Of a stretch of DNA of 64,000 bases, positions 1 to 8,898 are shown piece by piece. The DNA is from Streptomyces sp. NBC_01707. Lineage in GTDB: Bacteria; Actinomycetota; Actinomycetes; Streptomycetales; Streptomycetaceae. The stretch covers positions 2,170,001-2,234,000 of the forward strand of contig NZ_CP109190.1 in assembly GCF_041438805.1 (NCBI RefSeq), in the 5' to 3' direction. Under the pieces are notes generated by a model. The model did not search any database. It was given only the letters and a program-made list of their open reading frames with translations, and had not been told where the DNA came from. The translations under genes were made by a program, and so were the position numbers. Each line of letters starts with the position of its first letter. The stretch's first letter is position 1.

Positions 1-621
1 GCGCTCGATGAACGCGAGGGCGTGGCCGACGGTGGGCAGCAGGATGTCGCCGCGCGGCTCGTTCGGCTTGGGCTCGATCGCGAACCGCAGGTCGTAGCCC
101 TGCTCGACGACGTACTCACCGAGCAGGTCGAAGGCCTCCTTCATCCGGTCCAGCGCGACCCGTACGTCCTTGGCGCCGCCGGACTCCGCGCCCTCGCGGC
201 CGCCCCAGGCCACATACGTGGTGGCGCCGAGCTCGACGGCGAGGTCGATGTTGCGGATGACCTTGCGCAGCGCGTAGCGGCGCACGTCGCGGTCGTTGGA
301 GGTGAAGCCGCCGTCCTTGAACACCGGGTGGGTGAACAGGTTCGTCGTCGCCATGGGTACGACGAGACCGGCCGCGTCCAGCGCCTGCCGGAACCGCTTC
401 ACGAGGCCTTCGCGCTCGGTGTCCGTGGAGCCGAACGGGATCAGGTCGTCGTCATGGAAGGTCACACCGTACGCACCGAGCTCCGCGAGCCGCTGGACGG
501 ACTCGACCGGGTCGAGCGCCGCGCGGGTCGCGTCGCCGAACGGGTCGCGTCCCTGCCAGCCCACCGTCCACAGACCGAACGTGAATCGGTCTCCCGGGGT
601 GGGCGTGAAGCGTTCCGTCAT
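1..621 (-). CDS. xylA: Xylose isomerase, C-terminal part missing at window edge
   Basis: Converts D-xylose to D-xylulose in the cytoplasm, the first step of xylose use. The visible 207 codons start at an ATG (complement of 619-621), giving an N-terminus of [12 protein letters not shown] type ([15 protein letters not shown]) followed by [19 protein letters not shown], typical of actinomycete class I xylose isomerases. The active-site stretch [10 protein letters not shown] and [13 protein letters not shown] are readable, as is the metal-ligand region [12 protein letters not shown] near residues 180-192. The gene runs off the left edge, so about half of the usual 385-390 residues is missing. It diverges from xylB, which makes the pair a xylose unit. 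Identification is very safe; the missing half cannot be judged. Confidence 0.95.
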   Translation of the reverse strand, partial: MTERFTPTPGDRFTFGLWTVGWQGRDPFGDATRAALDPVESVQRLAELGAYGVTFHDDDLIPFGSTDTEREGLVKRFRQALDAAGLVVPMATTNLFTHPVFKDGGFTSNDRDVRRYALRKVIRNIDLAVELGATTYVAWGGREGAESGGAKDVRVALDRMKEAFDLLGEYVVEQGYDLRFAIEPKPNEPRGDILLPTVGHALAFIER

Positions 622-901
622 CGTCTGACCACCTTCGGTGCAGTCGGGTCCGCAACCGATCGAGGCCGTCGAACCCCTATTTGTTCAGTGTCATGACTAA
701 TCTTGCACGGCACCCCTCCGCACCGTAACCCCCTGTCACGCATCGCGTTCGCGAATCGGGGGACACCCCTGGTCCGAACGCATGCGATCGCGTAATTTGT
801 TTTCAGCACGACCAAATCGTTCGCACCTGTGCCCACCAGCACACCGGTGCACCCGCACACCCGCACACCCGCACACCCGCACCGCGAGAATGAGGTAACC
901 C
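622..901. promoter_or_regulatory. Divergent xylA-xylB promoter region
   Basis: This 280-bp gap separates the two divergent xylose genes and must hold both promoters. Two AT-richer patches share the core ATTTGTT (around 679-685 and 795-801), each followed within a few bases by TCAG. These are candidate operators for a ROK-family xylose regulator such as Rok7B7, which controls xylose genes in other streptomycetes. That assignment is inference. A GAGG ribosome binding site at 892-895 fits the xylB ATG at 902. Confidence 0.5.
851..882. repeat. Four tandem copies of ACCCGCAC in the xylB leader
   Basis: Four exact head-to-tail copies of the octamer ACCCGCAC lie at 851-882, ending 9 bp before the xylB Shine-Dalgarno sequence. 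On the coding strand the run is C-rich and would give an unstructured leader. Repeats of this kind change copy number easily, so the count may differ between strains. Confidence 0.9.
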
Positions 902-2386
902 ATGCCGCCGCGTACCGTCGTCATCGGCGTGGACAGCTCCACCCAGTCCACCAAGGCGGCCTTCGTCGACGCCGCCACCGGTCAGCTGCTCGCCGTCGGA
1001 CGTTCCCCGCACGTCGTCACGGGTGAGGCGGGGGCCCGCGAGACCGACCCCGAGGTGTGGTGGCAGGCGCTGCGCGACGCCGTCGCCGCCGGGCTGAAGG
1101 AGTCCGGCGTCCCCGCCGAGGACGTCACCGGTATCGCGGTGGCCGGTCAGCAGCACGGCCTGGTCGTCCTCGACCGTGAGGGCCGGCCGCTGCGGCCCGC
1201 CCTGTTGTGGAACGACACCCGCTCCGCCCCGCAGGCCGCCGCCCTCACCGCCGCACTGGGCGGTCCGGCCGCCTGGACCGCCCGCACCGGATCGGTGCCG
1301 GTGGCCTCCATGACCGCGTCGAAGTGGCAGTGGCTGCGCGAGAACGAGCCGGAGACCGCCTCCGCGACCGCGGCGATCCGCCTCCCGCACGACTTCCTCA
1401 CCGAACGACTGACGGGCGTGGCCGTCACCGACCCCGGCGACGCGTCGGGCACCTGCTGGTACTCCACCGCCACCGGTGCGTACGACCCCGAGCTTCTCGA
1501 ACTGCTGGGTCTGGACCCCACGTTGCTGCCCGAGGTGGCCACGACCGGAGCGGCCCTGGCCGGTTCGCTGACCGCCGAGGCGGCACGGACGCTGGGACTG
1601 CCGGCCGGGATCGCCGTGGCGGCGGGCACCGGGGACAACATGAGCGCCGCGGTCGGCCTGGGTCTCGGCGGCGCCGGACTGCTGGACCACCCCGTACTGA
1701 GCCTCGGTACCTCGGGTACGGTCTTCGCCGCCTCCGGGACCCGGCCCGCATCGGCGGCGCTCTCCGGTTTCGCCGCGGCGGACGGTACGTACCTCCCGCT
1801 GGCCTGCACGCTCAACTGCACACTCGCCGTGGACAAGGTCGCCGCCCTGCTCGGCCTGGACCGCAACGACACGGCACCCGGTGGAGAGGCGGTGCTCCTC
1901 CCCTACCTCGACGGAGAACGCACCCCTGACCTGCCCACGGCCTCCGGCCTGCTCACCGGCCTCCGGCACGACACCACCCCGCAGCAACTCCTCGGCGCCG
2001 CCTACGAAGGTGCGGTCGTCACCGTGCTGCGCGCCCTCGACGAGCTGCTGCTGGCCTGCGGGCTCGACCCGGCCGACCCCGAGGTGGCCGCCCGGCCGCT
2101 CCGCCTGATCGGTGGCGGCGCGCAGGGGCACGCCTGGGTGGAGACGGTACGGCGGCTCTCCGGGCGGCCCGTCGTCGTGCCCGGCAGCGGCGAACTGGTG
2201 GCGCTGGGCGCGGCCGCACTCGCCCAGGCGGCGGCCACCGGCCAGGACCCGGTCGCGATCGCCACCGCGTGGGACACCGGTGACGACACCCGACTGCCGT
2301 CCGTCGAAAGGGACACGGAGACCTGGGAGCGGGTCGGCTCGGTCCTGGAGCGGGCCGCGCAGCCGCTGCTGGGCGGGGTCAATTAG
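902..2386 (+). CDS. xylB: Xylulokinase
   Basis: Phosphorylates D-xylulose to xylulose 5-phosphate for the pentose phosphate pathway. The protein has 494 residues, normal for this FGGY-family sugar kinase. It shows the phosphate-1 motif near the N-terminus (VIGVDSSTQSTKA, residues 6-18), the substrate-binding segment GQQHGLV, the central FGGY region with GTGDNMSAAVGLG, and the C-terminal adenosine motif LIGGGAQGHAW. The start is ATG 902 with GAGG about 6 bp upstream. It is divergent from xylA and would receive its product. It could also serve xylose released from xyloglucan by the alpha-xylosidase 8 kb away; that link is inference. Confidence 0.96.
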   Translation: MPPRTVVIGVDSSTQSTKAAFVDAATGQLLAVGRSPHVVTGEAGARETDPEVWWQALRDAVAAGLKESGVPAEDVTGIAVAGQQHGLVVLDREGRPLRPALLWNDTRSAPQAAALTAALGGPAAWTARTGSVPVASMTASKWQWLRENEPETASATAAIRLPHDFLTERLTGVAVTDPGDASGTCWYSTATGAYDPELLELLGLDPTLLPEVATTGAALAGSLTAEAARTLGLPAGIAVAAGTGDNMSAAVGLGLGGAGLLDHPVLSLGTSGTVFAASGTRPASAALSGFAAADGTYLPLACTLNCTLAVDKVAALLGLDRNDTAPGGEAVLLPYLDGERTPDLPTASGLLTGLRHDTTPQQLLGAAYEGAVVTVLRALDELLLACGLDPADPEVAARPLRLIGGGAQGHAWVETVRRLSGRPVVVPGSGELVALGAAALAQAAATGQDPVAIATAWDTGDDTRLPSVERDTETWERVGSVLERAAQPLLGGVN

Positions 2387-2470
2387 CCTGCAGACCACCC
2401 GCGTTCACCGGTTTGCACAGCCCCCGTTCACACATCGGCCGCCCATCGCCGGACGGGCTCGACCGCCGGT

Positions 2471-2500
2471 TTGGGGATGCCATGTGATCTTCACTAGTAT
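2471..2500 (+). promoter_or_regulatory. Sigma-70-like promoter for a probably leaderless mRNA
   Basis: TTGGGG at 2471-2476 and TAGTAT at 2495-2500 resemble -35 and -10 boxes with an 18-bp spacer. The -10 box ends only 6 bp before the ATG at 2507, so transcription would begin at or next to the start codon. No ribosome binding site is visible before that ATG, which fits leaderless translation, a common mode in streptomycetes. Confidence 0.55.
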
Positions 2501-2506
2501 CCGGCG

Positions 2507-3793
2507 ATGATCATAAGAAGAAGGCTGACGGTCGGGGTGGGCATTCTGCTTGCCACCCTGACCGCCGGGCTCGGCACGGCCCTCCCCGCCGCCGCCGACG
2601 AAGCCCCCACCAAAGCCTCCCCCAAGGTCGAGTTGGTACTCGACGTCAGCGGCTCCATGCGGACCCGTGACATCGACGGCCAGTCCCGGATGACCGCGGC
2701 GAAGCAGGCGTTCAACGAGGTCCTGGACGCGGTGCCCGAGCAGGTGCAGCTCGGTATCCGGACCCTCGGCGCCGACTACCCGGGCGACGACCGGAAGGTC
2801 GGCTGCAAGGACACCAAGCAGCTCTACCCGGTCGGCCCGCTCGACCGCACCGAGGCGAAGACCGCGGTCGCGACACTGGCCCCCACCGGCTGGACCCCGA
2901 TCGGCCCGGCCCTGCTGGGCGCGGCCGACGACCTCGAGGGCGGCGACTCCACCCGCCGGATCGTCCTGATCAGCGACGGCGAGGACACCTGCGGCCCGCT
3001 CGACCCCTGCGAGGTGGCACGCGACATCGCGGCCCGCGGCATCCACCTCGTCATCGACACACTGGGCCTGGTGCCGAACGCCAAGATCCGCCAGCAGCTC
3101 ACCTGCATCGCCGAAGCGACCGGCGGGACGTACACAGCCGTCCAGCACACCGATGAACTCTCCGACCGCGTCACGCAGTTGGTGGACCGGGCGGCCGAGC
3201 CCGTCGTCACCCCGGTGGCGACCGAGGGCGCGGCCAGCTGCTCCGCCGCCCCGCAGCTCAAGGCAGGTCTCTACACCGACCGCGAGAAGCTCGGCGAACA
3301 CCGCTGGTACCGGGTGGATGTGCTGCCGGGTCAGGAGCTGCGTGCCTCGGTGAGTGTGTCGGCGGACCGAGCCGTCAACAACGACTACGGCGTGCTGCTG
3401 CGCGCCGTCACCGTGCACGGCCGCGAGATCGTCAGAGGATCGGAGTCCGGCACCGGCCGCACCGACGCGATCTCGTCCGGTCTGCGCTACCCCAAGCCCG
3501 AGCAGGACGACACGGACAGCACGGACAGCGAGGACAAACCGGCCGCGGAGACCGTCTGCCTCCAGCTCAGCAACTCCTTCTCGGCCCCCGCCTCCGTGAA
3601 GACCTCGCCGGGCATGCCGGTCGAGCTGACCGTCGACGTGGTGGACGCGCCGGACGACGCGGCCGACGCCGCGGCGTTCGGTCTCGGCCGCGGCTGGTGG
3701 CTGCTGGGCGTACTCGTCCTGACCGGACTGATCGCGGGCCTGCTCGTCGGCTGGATCTCGCGCTGGCGCATCGCCGTATGGAGGACCAACTGA
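2507..3793 (+). CDS. Membrane-anchored von Willebrand factor A domain protein
   Basis: A 428-residue surface protein. An N-terminal signal peptide (about residues 1-30, ending LPAAADEA) leads into a VWA domain of about residues 40-215. The metal-binding MIDAS motif reads LVLDVSGSM, and LISDGEDTCG supplies the later acidic element. Residues of about 240-385 form a second extracellular region, and one transmembrane helix near the C-terminus (WWLLGVLVLTGLIAGLLVGW) is followed by a basic cytoplasmic tail. Cysteine pairs suggest an exported, disulfide-bonded fold. Translation is coupled to the next gene by an ATGA overlap, so the two probably form a complex. The ligand is unknown. Confidence 0.85.
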   Translation: MIIRRRLTVGVGILLATLTAGLGTALPAAADEAPTKASPKVELVLDVSGSMRTRDIDGQSRMTAAKQAFNEVLDAVPEQVQLGIRTLGADYPGDDRKVGCKDTKQLYPVGPLDRTEAKTAVATLAPTGWTPIGPALLGAADDLEGGDSTRRIVLISDGEDTCGPLDPCEVARDIAARGIHLVIDTLGLVPNAKIRQQLTCIAEATGGTYTAVQHTDELSDRVTQLVDRAAEPVVTPVATEGAASCSAAPQLKAGLYTDREKLGEHRWYRVDVLPGQELRASVSVSADRAVNNDYGVLLRAVTVHGREIVRGSESGTGRTDAISSGLRYPKPEQDDTDSTDSEDKPAAETVCLQLSNSFSAPASVKTSPGMPVELTVDVVDAPDDAADAAAFGLGRGWWLLGVLVLTGLIAGLLVGWISRWRIAVWRTN

Positions 3794-4638
3794 TGGTGCG
3801 TGCAAGACGAGTACTCGCGGGTGCGCTGCTGGCCGGGTTCGCCCTGCTGACGTCGGCGGGGGCGGCCGCGGCCGACGACCCGTCCGCGAGCCCGAGCCCG
3901 AGCGCGTCCGACGGCAGTGCGGGTCCCACCGAGGCGGGCACCACATTCCGTACCGCCACGGCGATCCAGCAGAACCAGCGCGCCACCGCCGGGGCGTCCA
4001 CGGGTGACTACCTGTACTGGGTGTTCCCCGCCGACGCGGGCCAGCGAGCCACCGTCAAGGCGACGGTGACGCTGCCCGAGAGCGCCACCCGGCACGGCGT
4101 GTCGACCTGGCAGGTCGATGTGTACGACGGGCTGCGGCGCCGGCAGGCCTGCATGTACGGCAACCAGACCCGGAAGGCGGCCGCGGACGCGTCGACGGTC
4201 GAACTCTCCTGCGTCCTGCGGACCGTACGCGCCTGGTCCGAGCCGTGGGCCGACGACCCGCTGCCCGGCAGCTACTACGTACGCCTCACCGTCGTCGATC
4301 TGCCGTCGGCGGATCTCGGGCAGCCGGTGCGGACCGAGGTCGAGGTGACGGCGGCCGACAAGGGCGGAGCCCACGACGTCGACGGCGCACTGAGCGAGCC
4401 TCTGGTGCCCGGGGCGTCCTCCGTGCAGCAGACGTCCGGCGACGCGTCCTCGGGCGGCGAGTCCACGACCCGGGTGTCGCTCGGCAGCGAGCCGGACGAC
4501 GGCTGGGCCTCCGGCTGGTGGACGGACCGCTGGATCTGGACCGTCGGCGGTGGCGTCCTCGGCGCGCTCGCGGCCGTGTTCGGCTACTCCCTGACCCGCG
4601 GCAGCGGCCGCCCGTCCCGGGTCCCGCCGGGCGTCTGA
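3793..4638 (+). CDS. Exported membrane-anchored partner of the VWA protein
   Basis: A 281-residue protein of unknown function. The start at 3793 overlaps the stop of the VWA gene as ATGA and has the expected signal peptide directly after it (MVRARRVLAGALLAGFALLTSAGAAAADD). A Ser/Pro-rich linker follows, then an extracellular beta-rich domain of about residues 50-195, a low-complexity Ser/Gly stretch, and a C-terminal transmembrane helix (WIWTVGGGVLGALAAVFGY) with a short basic tail. This layout matches the second half of the upstream VWA protein. Coupling and matching topology suggest one cell-surface complex; no enzymatic motif is seen. The 3' end overlaps the converging thuA-like gene by 55 bp. 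Confidence 0.75.
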   Translation: MVRARRVLAGALLAGFALLTSAGAAAADDPSASPSPSASDGSAGPTEAGTTFRTATAIQQNQRATAGASTGDYLYWVFPADAGQRATVKATVTLPESATRHGVSTWQVDVYDGLRRRQACMYGNQTRKAAADASTVELSCVLRTVRAWSEPWADDPLPGSYYVRLTVVDLPSADLGQPVRTEVEVTAADKGGAHDVDGALSEPLVPGASSVQQTSGDASSGGESTTRVSLGSEPDDGWASGWWTDRWIWTVGGGVLGALAAVFGYSLTRGSGRPSRVPPGV

Positions 4639-5375
4639 CCGCCCTTCGGCCGTACTCCGGCCCGCTCCGCGGCGCCTTCGCCCCTCGTTTCCGGGGCGGG
4701 GGCGCCGTGGCGCGACAGGCCGACATGACGGAGTCCGCCGAGGAGATGGGCGCGGAACGTGGGGTCCCGGTACGCCTCGCGGGTGTGCCCGAGCGCGGTG
4801 TAGAAGACCCGGGCGCCGGCGTGTTCATGGGCCCAGACAAGGGGATGGTCGACTCCCATGCCGCCGCCCTCGTACGTGGACTCGTCGGCGCGGGCCAGCA
4901 CTCGCACACTGCCCCGCGGGTTCGCCCGGAAGTCGTACCACTCGTCCGTGAGCTCCCAGGTGGCACCGAGATGCGCGGTCGCCGGGTGACGGCGGTCCTC
5001 GACGATCACCGTTCCCGGCTGGAGGGCGGGATGGCGGTCGAACCTGGCTCCGAGGAGTTCGCCGTAGAACGGCCAGTCGTACTCCGTGCAGGCCGCGGCG
5101 TGCACCCCCATGAACCCGCCGCCCGCGGCGCAGTACGCCCGAAGTCCGGTGCGTCCGGCAGTGGTGAGGACTTCCCCGCTGGTGGAGAGGAACACCACGG
5201 CGGCGTAGTCGGCGAGCCCGCTCTCGAAGACGTCCGGCGCCTCTGTCGCGTCGACGGCGAAGCCGTGCCCGGCACCGAGTTCACGGAACGCGGTGACTGC
5301 GTCGGGGATCGAGTCGTGCCGGTACGCGGTGGTACGGGTGAAGACGAGGATCTTCGGAAGACTGCGCGACGCCAT
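4584..5375 (-). CDS. ThuA-like domain protein
   Basis: A 263-residue protein of the ThuA (trehalose-utilisation) family, which has a class I glutamine-amidotransferase-like fold. Family features are ILVFTRTTAYRHDSI at the N-terminus, GGGFMGVHAA, the region WELTDEWYDF, and VFYTALGHTREAYRDP. ATG 5375 is chosen because GGAG lies 6 bases upstream on the complement; a GTG at 5378 is possible. The last 40 or so residues (after GGLRHVGLSRH) are Gly/Arg/Pro-rich and unlike the family. They run across a strong hairpin at 4670-4707 and into the converging gene. The native stop may have been lost by a small indel, or the tail may simply be dispensable. Confidence 0.82.
   Translation of the reverse strand: MASRSLPKILVFTRTTAYRHDSIPDAVTAFRELGAGHGFAVDATEAPDVFESGLADYAAVVFLSTSGEVLTTAGRTGLRAYCAAGGGFMGVHAAACTEYDWPFYGELLGARFDRHPALQPGTVIVEDRRHPATAHLGATWELTDEWYDFRANPRGSVRVLARADESTYEGGGMGVDHPLVWAHEHAGARVFYTALGHTREAYRDPTFRAHLLGGLRHVGLSRHGAPAPETRGEGAAERAGVRPKGGQTPGGTRDGRPLPRVRE
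4670..4707. terminator. Bidirectional hairpin between converging genes
   Basis: CGGCGCC at 4670-4676 pairs with GGCGCCG at 4701-4707, and CGCCCC at 4679-4684 pairs with GGGGCG at 4693-4698. A 2-base internal mismatch and an 8-base loop complete the hairpin. It sits just after the stop of the upstream plus-strand gene but inside the 3' end of the thuA-like frame. Confidence 0.6.
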
Positions 5376-5622
5376 CACATGCTCCGGAGGCCGGCTCGGG
5401 CGGGACGCCCTCATCATGCCCGCCGGACGACCACGATCCCACCGGCTCACGGACGGGGCCGGCGACGGTCGGATCCAGCTGCTGGAAAGGGACTTGTGCA
5501 GTTCGTTCCGCCGGGATTCGCTTGTCCCCATGCAGCGAACGGTCTCTTCGCACCACCCTTTTCATGACCACGCATCCCACCGACCGGGCACGCTCGATCA
5601 CCGTTACCGGGGCGAGCACCCG
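5376..5622. promoter_or_regulatory. Divergent gap between thuA-like and ABC transporter genes
   Basis: About 250 bp that must contain both outward promoters. The plus-strand frame is open here from 5293, but its translation (His/Arg-rich after ATG 5530) does not look like coding sequence. I see no clear operator. Confidence 0.35.
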
Positions 5623-7338
5623 GTGCGCACCCTCGGCTATCTTCTGCGCCCCGACCGTCGACGCATCGCGATCGCCGCAGCCGTCTTCGTCGTCAAGCAC
5701 AGCCCCGTGTGGCTGCTTCCGCTGATCACGGCGAACATCATCGACGTGGTCGTCCAGCACCGCCCCGAACAGGAGCTGTGGCTCAACGCGGGCGCACTGC
5801 TGTGCGTGCTCGTACTCAACTACCCGATGCATCTGCTCTACGTACGCCTTCTCGGCGGCAGCGTACGTCGGATGGGCACCGTGCTGCGCGACGCGCTCTG
5901 CCGCCGCATGCAGCAGCTGTCCATCGGCTACCACTCGCGGACGAGCGCGGGCGTTCTCCAGGCCAAGGTGGTCCGGGATGTGGAGAGCGTCGAACAGATG
6001 GTGCAGCAGTCCGCCGACATGGGGCTGGCCGCCGTCATCACGCTGATCGGCGGGCTCACCGTCATCGCCGTCCGTGTTCCGTCCTTCCTGCCGGTGTTCC
6101 TGGTGGTCGTCCCGACGGCCGCCCTGCTGGTCATGCGGCTGCGGGCCCGGCTGCGGAGCCACAACGAGTCGTTCCGCCAGGAGGTGGAACAGCTCTCCGC
6201 CCGGGTCAGCGAGATGACGAGCCTGATCCCCATCACCCGCGCCCACGGCCTGGAGCGCACGGCGCTCGGCCGCGTCGACGGTTCGCTGCGCCAGGTCTTC
6301 ACGGCCGGCCTGCGCCTCGATCTGCTCAACGGCCGCTTCGGAGCGCTCGCCTGGATCCTGCTGAACTCGCTCGGCGTGGCCTGCCTGGCGGGATCGGCCC
6401 TGGTCGCGTACCACGGCTGGCTTCCCATCACGGCGGGCGACGTGGTGATGCTGAGCGCCTTCTTCACCACGCTCACCGGATCGATGACCACGCTGCTCAG
6501 CCTCGCGCCGATCATCAGCAAGGGGCTGGAGTCCGTGCGTTCGGCCGGCGAGGTCCTTCAGGCCCCGGACCTGGAGAGCAACGCGGGCAAGGACCGGGTC
6601 GACGAGGTGCAGGGCCGTATCGACTTCGAAGGGGTCGGCTTCGGTTACGAGGGAGTGGACAGCCCCGCTGTCGAGGACTTCACCCTGTCGGCGCGCCCGG
6701 GCGAGACGGTCGCTCTGGTCGGCGCCTCGGGGGCGGGCAAGTCGACGGTGCTGAACCTCCTCATCGGCTTCATCCGCCCGACGTCGGGCCGCATCCTGCT
6801 GGACGGCACCGACATGGCCACCCTGGATCTGCGCAGCTACCGCCGGTTCCTGTCCGTCGTACCGCAGGAGTCCATCCTGTTCGAGGGCACCATCAGGGAG
6901 AACGTCACCTACGGCATGGGCGAGACCGACGAACGGACGGTCCGTCAGGCGTTGCGCGACGCGAACGCGCTCGACTTCGTCGAAGACCTGCCCGACGGCC
7001 TCTCGACGGTCGTCGGAGAGCGCGGGGCGCGACTGTCGGGCGGCCAGAAGCAGCGACTCGCCATCGCCCGCGCGCTGATCCGCAATCCCCGGGTACTGAT
7101 ACTGGACGAAGCGACGTCGGCACTGGACACCCGCTCGGAGGCCCTGGTCCAGGAGGCGCTCGCCCGGCTGATCGACGGCCGTACGGTCTTCGTCGTCGCC
7201 CACCGGCTCTCCACCATCCGGGCGGCGGACCGCATCGTGGCCATGGACCGTGGCCGTATAGCCGAGGTGGGTACCCATGAGGAGCTGGTGGGGCGGGGCG
7301 GGGTGTACACGGGGTTGCAGCCGGCGAGGTCCGCGTAG
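5623..7338 (+). CDS. ABC half-transporter (membrane domain fused to ATPase)
   Basis: A type IV ABC exporter subunit of about 571 residues that should act as a dimer. The first part carries five to six membrane segments (for example VWLLPLITANII, ALLCVLVLNYPMHLLYV, AAVITLIGGLTVIAV). The second is a complete ATPase: Walker A GASGAGKST, Q-loop SVVPQES, signature LSGGQKQR, Walker B VLILDEATSALD, and switch histidine in VAHRLSTI. I place the start at GTG 5623 (protein VRTLGYLLRPDRRR), where GGGGCGAG precedes it by 6 bases; the family begins at this point. ATG 5530 is in frame but adds an unlikely His-rich segment. The substrate cannot be read from sequence. Confidence 0.88.
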   Translation: MRTLGYLLRPDRRRIAIAAAVFVVKHSPVWLLPLITANIIDVVVQHRPEQELWLNAGALLCVLVLNYPMHLLYVRLLGGSVRRMGTVLRDALCRRMQQLSIGYHSRTSAGVLQAKVVRDVESVEQMVQQSADMGLAAVITLIGGLTVIAVRVPSFLPVFLVVVPTAALLVMRLRARLRSHNESFRQEVEQLSARVSEMTSLIPITRAHGLERTALGRVDGSLRQVFTAGLRLDLLNGRFGALAWILLNSLGVACLAGSALVAYHGWLPITAGDVVMLSAFFTTLTGSMTTLLSLAPIISKGLESVRSAGEVLQAPDLESNAGKDRVDEVQGRIDFEGVGFGYEGVDSPAVEDFTLSARPGETVALVGASGAGKSTVLNLLIGFIRPTSGRILLDGTDMATLDLRSYRRFLSVVPQESILFEGTIRENVTYGMGETDERTVRQALRDANALDFVEDLPDGLSTVVGERGARLSGGQKQRLAIARALIRNPRVLILDEATSALDTRSEALVQEALARLIDGRTVFVVAHRLSTIRAADRIVAMDRGRIAEVGTHEELVGRGGVYTGLQPARSA

Positions 7339-7376
7339 GGAGCGCCGACGAGGTCGGCACGCCCGACCACAGTCCC

Positions 7377-7394
7377 GTAACGTGGCACGGTTAC
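7377..7394. promoter_or_regulatory. Inverted repeat upstream of the P450 gene
   Basis: GTAAC at 7377-7381 and GTTAC at 7390-7394 form a compact dyad centred 130 bp before the P450 start. It may be an operator; no regulator is adjacent. Confidence 0.25.
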
Positions 7395-7514
7395 CCTCAA
7401 CAACTCACGTACCCCACAAGGCAGATGAGCTTTTCGACTCATCGGCCACCATGGAGTCCAGTCATGTCGCCGCGTACCGGATCCGGGTACGCCACCAGCG
7501 AGCGGAGACCTTTC

Positions 7515-8882
7515 ATGTCCACGGAGACCGGCCCGGCCGTCGATGCCGAGCCGAGCGGCCACGTTCCCGTACCGGGCCCCAAAGGGCTACCGTTCCTCGG
7601 GAATCTGCCGCAGTTCGGGAAGAATCCGCTGGCGTTCTTCGAGCGGCTGCGCGGGTACGGGGACATGGTCAGCTGGCGATTCGGCCCCAACCCCTGTGTG
7701 TTCATCGCCGATCCGGAATGCATAGGCGACCTGCTCACCGAGACGGAACGCACCTTCGACCAACCGGCGCTGGGCATCGCGTTCCGCACCGTGATGGGCA
7801 ACGGCGTGGTGGTCGCGCGCGGTCCGGACTGGCGGCGCAAGCGGTCGCTGGTGCAGCCGTCGGTACGGCCGAAGCAGGTGCGGTCGTACGCGGCGACGAT
7901 GGCAGGGAGCACGGTGGAGCTGGCGGACACCTGGTCAGGCGGTGAACGCATCGACATCAAGCGGGAGATGGCCGCGCTGACGCAGCGGATCGCCGTCCGC
8001 ACCATCTTCGGGGTGGACACCCCGGCGGACGCCGAGGCGATGGGCCGGGCGATGGATGTCGCCCAGCAGGAGATCGGCAAGGAGTTCAGCGGCATCGGCG
8101 CGCTGCTCCCCGACTGGGTGCCGACGCCGGGCCGGTCCAGGATCAAGAAGGCCGCCGCGGTCATCGACGCCGAGGTGGGCCGGGTCGTGGCCCGGCACCG
8201 CGACGGGGACGGCGAGCGCCCCGACCTGCTGAGCCGGCTGCTGACCGCGGTGGACGAGAACGGCGCGCAGCTCACGGACGAGGAGATCCGCGACGAGACC
8301 GTCACCCTCTACATCGGCGGGCACGAGACCACCAGCTCCACCCTGGTCTGGGCGTGGTACCTGCTGTCCCGCAACCCGCAGGCGCGCGCCGCACTCACCG
8401 AGGAGCTGGACCGGGTACTCGGCGACCGGGAGCCGGAGTTCGACGACTACGCGCGACTGACGTACACCCAGGCCGTGGTCAAGGAGACGCTGCGGCTGTA
8501 TCCGACGATCTGGCTGGTGACCGGGGTCGCCAAGGAGGGGGCGCGGATCGGCGGCGTGGACATGCCGAAGGGCACCAGGGTGTGGACAAGCCAGTGGGCG
8601 ACGCACCGCGACGAGCGGTGGTTCCCGGAGCCTGAGGAGTTCCGCCCGGAGCGCTGGGACGCCGAGAGCGGCGACGACATCGCGGAGTACGCCTGGTTCC
8701 CGTTCGGCGGCGGGCCCCGGGTCTGCCTCGGTACGCGGTTCGCGATGGTCGAGGCGGTGCTGATCCTGGCCGTGCTGGCGCGCCGGTTCGAACTGGAGGT
8801 GGACGCGGGCGACGTCAACCCCGTGCCCACGCTGACACTCCAGCCGGACCGGGATGTCATGGCGACCGTACGGGCCCGGTAG
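7515..8882 (+). CDS. Cytochrome P450 monooxygenase
   Basis: A 455-residue soluble P450. Conserved elements are a Pro-rich N-terminus (VPGPKGLPFLGNL), the oxygen-binding I-helix motif GGHETTSS, the K-helix ExxR as KETLRLYP, the PERW-type segment RPERWDAE, and the heme loop FPFGGGPRVCLGTRFA with the cysteine ligand. ATG 7515 has GGAGA 6 bases upstream; the frame is open earlier, but the extra residues are not P450-like. The overall pattern resembles the class of bacterial P450s that includes pentalenene oxygenases, but no terpene gene is nearby, so the substrate is unknown. No ferredoxin or reductase gene lies next to it. Confidence 0.9.
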   Translation: MSTETGPAVDAEPSGHVPVPGPKGLPFLGNLPQFGKNPLAFFERLRGYGDMVSWRFGPNPCVFIADPECIGDLLTETERTFDQPALGIAFRTVMGNGVVVARGPDWRRKRSLVQPSVRPKQVRSYAATMAGSTVELADTWSGGERIDIKREMAALTQRIAVRTIFGVDTPADAEAMGRAMDVAQQEIGKEFSGIGALLPDWVPTPGRSRIKKAAAVIDAEVGRVVARHRDGDGERPDLLSRLLTAVDENGAQLTDEEIRDETVTLYIGGHETTSSTLVWAWYLLSRNPQARAALTEELDRVLGDREPEFDDYARLTYTQAVVKETLRLYPTIWLVTGVAKEGARIGGVDMPKGTRVWTSQWATHRDERWFPEPEEFRPERWDAESGDDIAEYAWFPFGGGPRVCLGTRFAMVEAVLILAVLARRFELEVDAGDVNPVPTLTLQPDRDVMATVRAR

Positions 8883-8898
8883 TCCGCCGGGAGCGTGT

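Noticed and set aside
851..882. CRISPR-like array
   Set aside because: The octamers are head to tail with no spacers; no cas genes are in the window.
5530..5622. Upstream in-frame extension of the ABC transporter, and a second N-terminus in another frame from ATG 5564 (MTTHPTDRARS)
   Set aside because: The first is His-rich and unlike the family; the second looks natural but would need a frameshift to join. GTG 5623 fits the family start, so neither is used.
7344..7358. Short GCCGAC-GAG-GTCGGC hairpin after the ABC transporter
   Set aside because: Only six base pairs; too weak to call a terminator in such GC-rich DNA.
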